From NCBI RefSeq assembly GCF_037963835.1, contig NZ_CP150145.1, forward strand, positions 1,674,001-1,738,000: 64,000 nucleotides of DNA, given 5' to 3'. Origin of the DNA: Paenibacillus sp. FSL H8-0332 (GTDB lineage: Bacteria > Bacillota > Bacilli > Paenibacillales > Paenibacillaceae). A program made the position numbers and the translations under genes. Below the pieces are notes generated by a model that did no database searches, had not been told where the DNA came from, and was given only the letters and a program-made list of their open reading frames with translations. Shown here piece after piece: positions 60,681 through 64,000 of this stretch (position 1 is its first letter; every line of letters begins with the position of its first letter).

Positions 60681-62207
60681 CACTAACTCAACTTTCGCAG
60701 AGTCAAAATTGAGTTGACCCCAAGCCGGTGTTAAGGTGAAGCTGGTTTAAGTAGCGATCTTGCCAACATAGAAAAACACCGCTTCCTTTGGTAAAGTGAG
60801 ATTGTCGAGATCCACTAAACCACAGAAGAGGTGTCCCTTCCATGATAAAACAAAAGTCGTCCCTAGATCAACTCCCACCTGAAATGAGACCTGCTTTTCA
60901 GGAACTCGGTGTCTTGAAGCACTTGAGAAAAGCAGGATTCAAAAAGACGTTTGGTTATACCTGTTCCCATCTATTTATGCTCGTTTTTGTCTTGCTTTTT
61001 CATCAGAAGAACTGGTTTCGTCTGCTCGAAAGTTCCAAAGGTGAAGCGTTTCCTGGCAAAGATGCCGTCTACCGGTTTCTGAATCACAGCCAATTTGCTT
61101 GGCGGCGTTTCTTGACTTCACTCAGCAGCGACACCGTTCAGCGAGTCGAAACCTTGACCTCCGTCACGCGAACTTCCGTGTTCATCGTCGACGATTCCAT
61201 GTTTGAACGAAATCGCAGCAAAGCCGTAGAACTTCTGGCTCGGTTCAAGGATCACGCCACCGGTGCTTATTATAAGGGATTTCGTATGCTGACTTTAGGC
61301 TGGTCGGACGGCCATACGTTTCTCCCTTTGGACTTCGCCTTGCTCAGTTCCGTGAAGGCTGGACTAACCGGTATTCATCCGGAAATCGATAAGCGATCCT
61401 CTGGGTACAAACGCCGAAAAGAAGCTCTTCTTTCGGCCCCACATCTGGTTTCTGAACTGCTGGATCGGGCCATCGCCTCGGGTGTTTCTGCGACTTACGT
61501 ACTCATGGATAGCTGGTTCACTCATGCGCCCTTAATCGGGCGAGTGGTGGAACGAGGTCTTCATGTCATTGGCATGGTGAAAAACGACAACAAGCGATAT
61601 CTCGTTCATGGCAAGCGGGTCGATCTCAAAGGTCTTTACCGATCCGCTACACAAGTGCAAGGGAAGCAGCGGAATATTTTGCGTCAGATTCATACGGAAC
61701 TGGTTCCTGGTATTCCGGTCGTTGTGGTCTTTGTTCGCCATCGCTCCAAGAAAAACGAGTGGCTCGCGATTCTATCGACGGATCTCACACTGACGGCACC
61801 GGAAATCATTCAAATCTACGCTTTACGCTGGGATATCGAAGTCTTTTTTAAATGCACGAAATCCTTGCTACGCCTGCAAAAAGAGTTCCAAGGTCGTTCG
61901 TACGATCTGCTCATTAGCCATACCACCATTGTCTTTTCCCGTTATATACTGCTGGCTTGGCAGCATCGGCAAAGTACCGATCAACGGACGCTCGGTGGAC
62001 TGTTTTATTTGCTTTGCGATGAAGTGGGTACCTTGGATTGGGCAGTAGCTTTACAACAACTGGTGGAATTGATGAACGAGATCGCCAATCAAGTCGGCAA
62101 AAAGCTATCCGCTATGATTAAAAGTCAACTCCAGCACTGGATCGCCGCTCTGCCCAATTACATCAAGGCGTACTTGCCGATTTCAGGCTGCGAAAGTTGA
62201 GTCACTA
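60681..62207 (+). mobile_element. IS4-family insertion sequence with 5-bp target duplication
   Basis: The element proper is 60686-62202 (1517 bp) with perfect 15-bp terminal inverted repeats actcaactttcgcag. The direct repeat cacta flanks it (60681-60685 and 62203-62207). Removing it restores a short spacer between the recombinase remnant and the spoVR stop codon, so it inserted after that junction formed. Confidence 0.93.
60842..62200 (+). CDS. IS4-family transposase
   Basis: A 452-residue DDE transposase, intact. Catalytic Asp residues lie in IVDDSMFERN and VLMDSWFTH. The Glu is in the family signature Y-x2-R-x3-E-x6-K, read as YALRWDIEVFFKCTK. The stop codon overlaps the right inverted repeat. 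A short ribosome site (AGAGGTG) lies before the ATG, about 155 bp inside the left end. With perfect ends and a clean target duplication the element may still be mobile. Confidence 0.95.
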   Translation: MIKQKSSLDQLPPEMRPAFQELGVLKHLRKAGFKKTFGYTCSHLFMLVFVLLFHQKNWFRLLESSKGEAFPGKDAVYRFLNHSQFAWRRFLTSLSSDTVQRVETLTSVTRTSVFIVDDSMFERNRSKAVELLARFKDHATGAYYKGFRMLTLGWSDGHTFLPLDFALLSSVKAGLTGIHPEIDKRSSGYKRRKEALLSAPHLVSELLDRAIASGVSATYVLMDSWFTHAPLIGRVVERGLHVIGMVKNDNKRYLVHGKRVDLKGLYRSATQVQGKQRNILRQIHTELVPGIPVVVVFVRHRSKKNEWLAILSTDLTLTAPEIIQIYALRWDIEVFFKCTKSLLRLQKEFQGRSYDLLISHTTIVFSRYILLAWQHRQSTDQRTLGGLFYLLCDEVGTLDWAVALQQLVELMNEIANQVGKKLSAMIKSQLQHWIAALPNYIKAYLPISGCES

Positions 62208-62218
62208 AAAACTACCCT

Positions 62219-63616
62219 TTACATAAACTTCCGCTGCACCTTCTTGCCGTCATAGGTAAAGAGGGCTTTTTTGTCTTCTACGACAGTTTGCAGATGTACG
62301 GTACGGCCCCAGAGGGCGTAGATATGCGGGAGCGTCCGCTCCAGATATTTCAGATCCAGCTCGATGCTCTCATATCGGTGGGCAATCAAAAGTTCGCCGT
62401 TCCGCTCATAATCGGCATCCTGGATGACGAGGTACGGGGAGCCGCCGTTCACCCGGGCCAGCACCAGCTGGTCGCGCACATTCTCCCACGCTTTATCGGT
62501 AATTTTCCATTCCGGGCCCTTTTTCTCGAATACATAGAGGTCCAGGTCGTTCACCAGTTCCTTCGACAGATAGCTGCGGATGAAGGAGAGGTCGGAATCC
62601 AGCTCGCGCACCTCGAACATTTTGTCCCGGTCCCAGCGCTTCTCAATATCCTCGAAGATCTTCAGCCCCAGGTAATACGGGTTCAGGCTCTGGCGGGAAG
62701 GCTGCACCACGGACGAATTCAGCTTTGCGTACTCGACCGTCTCCTCAGACGTCAGGTCCAGCTCGCGCATGATCCGCTGATGCCAGTAGGAGGCCCAGCC
62801 CTCATTCATGATCTTGGTCTCCATCTGCGGCCAGAAATAGAGCATTTCATCATGCAGCATAGTCATAATATCGCGCTGCCAGTCCTCCAGGGCGGTGGAA
62901 TACTGCTGGATGAACCAGACGATATCCTTTTCCGGCTCCGGGGGGAAGGTGCGTTTGCCGGCGGTTTCCGGCACTGGCGGGACGTCAGTACTCTTCTCCA
63001 GATCCCACAGCTCACTGTAAGCATTAGCCGGTCCAGGCCCGCCGGGAGGGGAGTCCTTACGCTCCTTCATCTTGGCTTCGAGCAGATGGGTCTTGCCCAG
63101 CTTGCGCGGCTGAATCAGGCTGGGATCGATATGCTCCTGGATGGCGAGCACCGAATCTATGAAGCCCTCGACCGTATCAGTGCCGTAGGTGACTGAATAA
63201 TCATTGATCCGGTCGGCAGTGGCTGCCATGCTCTCGACCATATCCCGGTTGGACATGGAGAAGCGCATATTGTTCTTGAAGAAATCGCAGTGCGCCAGCA
63301 CATGTGCAACAATCAGCTTGTTCTGCACCAGGGAGTTGCCGTCGAGCAGGAAGGCGTAGCACGGATTAGAGTTGATCACCAGCTCATAAATTTTGCTCAG
63401 GCCGAAATCGTATTGTGACTTCATCTTGTGAAACGTCTTGCCGAAGCTCCAGTGTCCGAACCGGGTAGGCATCCCGTAGGCACCGAAGGTATAAATAATA
63501 TCCGCAGGACATATCTCATAACGCATCGGATAAAAATCGAGGCCGAACCCGGTAGCGATCTCCGTAATCTCGGCAATCGCCCGTTCCAGCGCCTTTATCT
63601 CATCATCACCGGGCAT
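62219..63616 (-). CDS. spoVR: SpoVR-family protein, complete
   Basis: A 465-residue protein required for normal spore cortex formation in Bacillus subtilis; the biochemical role is unknown. Family stretches include [33 protein letters not shown] (in part), [35 protein letters not shown] (in part), [29 protein letters not shown] and the C-terminal LTYDGKKV-like end. His/Glu/Asn-rich motifs suggest a metal site. The ATG is preceded by GGAAGGAGAG. Its last 588 bp are duplicated at 55516-56103, and this copy may be a chimera whose 3-prime end came with the acquired segment. PrkA, encoded 14 kb away, is a frequent functional partner. Confidence 0.95.
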   Translation of the reverse strand: MPGDDEIKALERAIAEITEIATGFGLDFYPMRYEICPADIIYTFGAYGMPTRFGHWSFGKTFHKMKSQYDFGLSKIYELVINSNPCYAFLLDGNSLVQNKLIVAHVLAHCDFFKNNMRFSMSNRDMVESMAATADRINDYSVTYGTDTVEGFIDSVLAIQEHIDPSLIQPRKLGKTHLLEAKMKERKDSPPGGPGPANAYSELWDLEKSTDVPPVPETAGKRTFPPEPEKDIVWFIQQYSTALEDWQRDIMTMLHDEMLYFWPQMETKIMNEGWASYWHQRIMRELDLTSEETVEYAKLNSSVVQPSRQSLNPYYLGLKIFEDIEKRWDRDKMFEVRELDSDLSFIRSYLSKELVNDLDLYVFEKKGPEWKITDKAWENVRDQLVLARVNGGSPYLVIQDADYERNGELLIAHRYESIELDLKYLERTLPHIYALWGRTVHLQTVVEDKKALFTYDGKKVQRKFM

Positions 63617-63729
63617 GCATCCATCTCTCCTTCCAGCTTGTGAACCGTTCTTCCTATGTATATGGGCGGAGGGGAGGGAGTATGATGGGGGATGCGTGGA
63701 GCGTGAGAGGCAGAAGAGTTATTGTACAA

Positions 63730-63776
63730 AAAATAGCCTAACCCACAGCGAATACGCTAAGAAGTTAGGCTATTTA
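63730..63776. terminator. Hairpin upstream of spoVR / after the right-edge gene
   Basis: aaatagcctaac and gttaggctattt form a 12-bp stem with A and T flanks. It overlaps the stop codon of the minus-strand gene at the right edge and is its probable terminator. Confidence 0.8.
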
Positions 63777-64000
63777 TTCGTTCTGGATATTGTTCAGTAA
63801 CTGGGCGAACTCCTCTTCGCTGTCACTGTAAGTGGAAATTCCATCTCTGCGATCCTTTTGAGCTTGTTGAAGTTGAGAGAGAACACCTTCATCTTTGAAG
63901 ATAACCGAAGTTAGCTTCTTTTGTTCATCTGTAAGTATTCTGGTCATTCGAGCCACTCTTAGTCTACTAAAATCACGAATCTCAACCTTCAATTCTTCAC
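63774..64000 (-). CDS. Hypothetical protein, possibly cut by the window edge
   Basis: An open minus-strand frame ending at 63774. A TTG at 63992 would give 72 residues and an internal ATG at 63947 gives 57 (MTRILTDEQKKLTSVIF). The frame stays open to the window edge (Glu-Glu before the TTG) and neither start has a strong ribosome site, so it may be the C-terminus of a longer protein. The visible part is polar and helical (LSQLQQAQKDRRDGISTYSDSEEEFAQLL). No family is recognised. The terminator directly after it supports a real gene. Confidence 0.5.
   Translation of the reverse strand, partial: EELKVEIRDFSRLRVARMTRILTDEQKKLTSVIFKDEGVLSQLQQAQKDRRDGISTYSDSEEEFAQLLNNIQNE

Larger units (their letters stand above)
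56104..62215. mobile_element. Acquired AT-rich segment between the two spoVR 3-prime copies
   Basis: Bounded on the left by the abrupt end of the spoVR remnant and on the right by the stop codon of intact spoVR. It contains the PHP/SMC-like ATPase, a 67-aa gene, a decayed large serine recombinase and an IS4-family element that landed later. The non-IS part is visibly AT-rich relative to flanking genes. How it entered (site-specific integration by the now-broken recombinase, or homologous recombination with transferred DNA carrying another spoVR allele) cannot be decided from sequence alone. Confidence 0.75.

Overview
The window looks like a chromosomal segment of a Paenibacillus-type, low-to-mid GC, spore-forming Bacillota. 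The evidence is Gram-positive ribosome binding sites (AGGAGG-type, with GTG and TTG starts), an S-box (SAM) riboswitch before metA, a T-box leader before thrS, a complete liaFSR cell-envelope stress operon, the sporulation-linked genes prkA and spoVR, an AbrB-type regulator, and a very large S-layer-homology (SLH) surface nucleotidase. The species assignment is inference. No rRNA, tRNA or CRISPR array was seen.

Layout. 1-6620: HRDC-domain protein, CorA transporter, riboswitch-controlled metA, metI, and mqnC of the futalosine route to menaquinone. 6620-8920: an AT-rich patch with a HAD hydrolase and a complete IS3-family element. 8920-17090: SLH-anchored dual nucleotidase, T-box-controlled thrS, a 3D-domain wall protein and a 48-aa protein. 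17090-27790: liaFSR, a ROK regulator beside an MFS transporter, htrA with an OmpR/HisKA two-component pair, and ispH. 27830-37270: DAHP synthase, a beta-type glutamine synthetase, a GH94 phosphorylase with a mutarotase-like protein, serC, trmL and an AbrB-like regulator. 37440-43190: a 34-aa membrane peptide, a phosphodiester glycosidase/coiled-coil pair, an orphan atypical response regulator, an aminotransferase and an ABC transporter. 43380-44944: a complete IS1182-type element with 16-bp inverted repeats and a 7-bp target duplication. 45200-55500: a DUF2161 PD-(D/E)XK protein with a GC-rich Ala/Gly insert, prkA, a 14-residue tandem-repeat protein, TetR and AraC regulators, a VanZ-like protein, a transglutaminase-like lipoprotein and a Uma2 endonuclease-like protein.

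55516-62803 is the most unusual part. The last 588 bp of spoVR occur twice in direct orientation, 6700 bp apart. Between the copies lie an AT-rich PHP-domain/SMC-like ATPase (candidate defence gene), a convergent 67-aa gene, a decayed large serine recombinase and a complete IS4-family element with a 5-bp target duplication. I count 21 differences between the copies, all at third codon positions, so the encoded protein is unchanged. This suggests that the copies diverged as parts of functional genes in different lineages and were brought together by transfer of foreign DNA.

Functionally, most genes are housekeeping (methionine, threonyl-tRNA, menaquinone, isoprenoid, aromatic amino acid, glutamine and serine metabolism) or cell-envelope and stress functions (liaFSR, htrA with its two-component system, SLH protein, 3D protein, VanZ). 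The accessory content is concentrated at the three IS sites and in the spoVR insertion.
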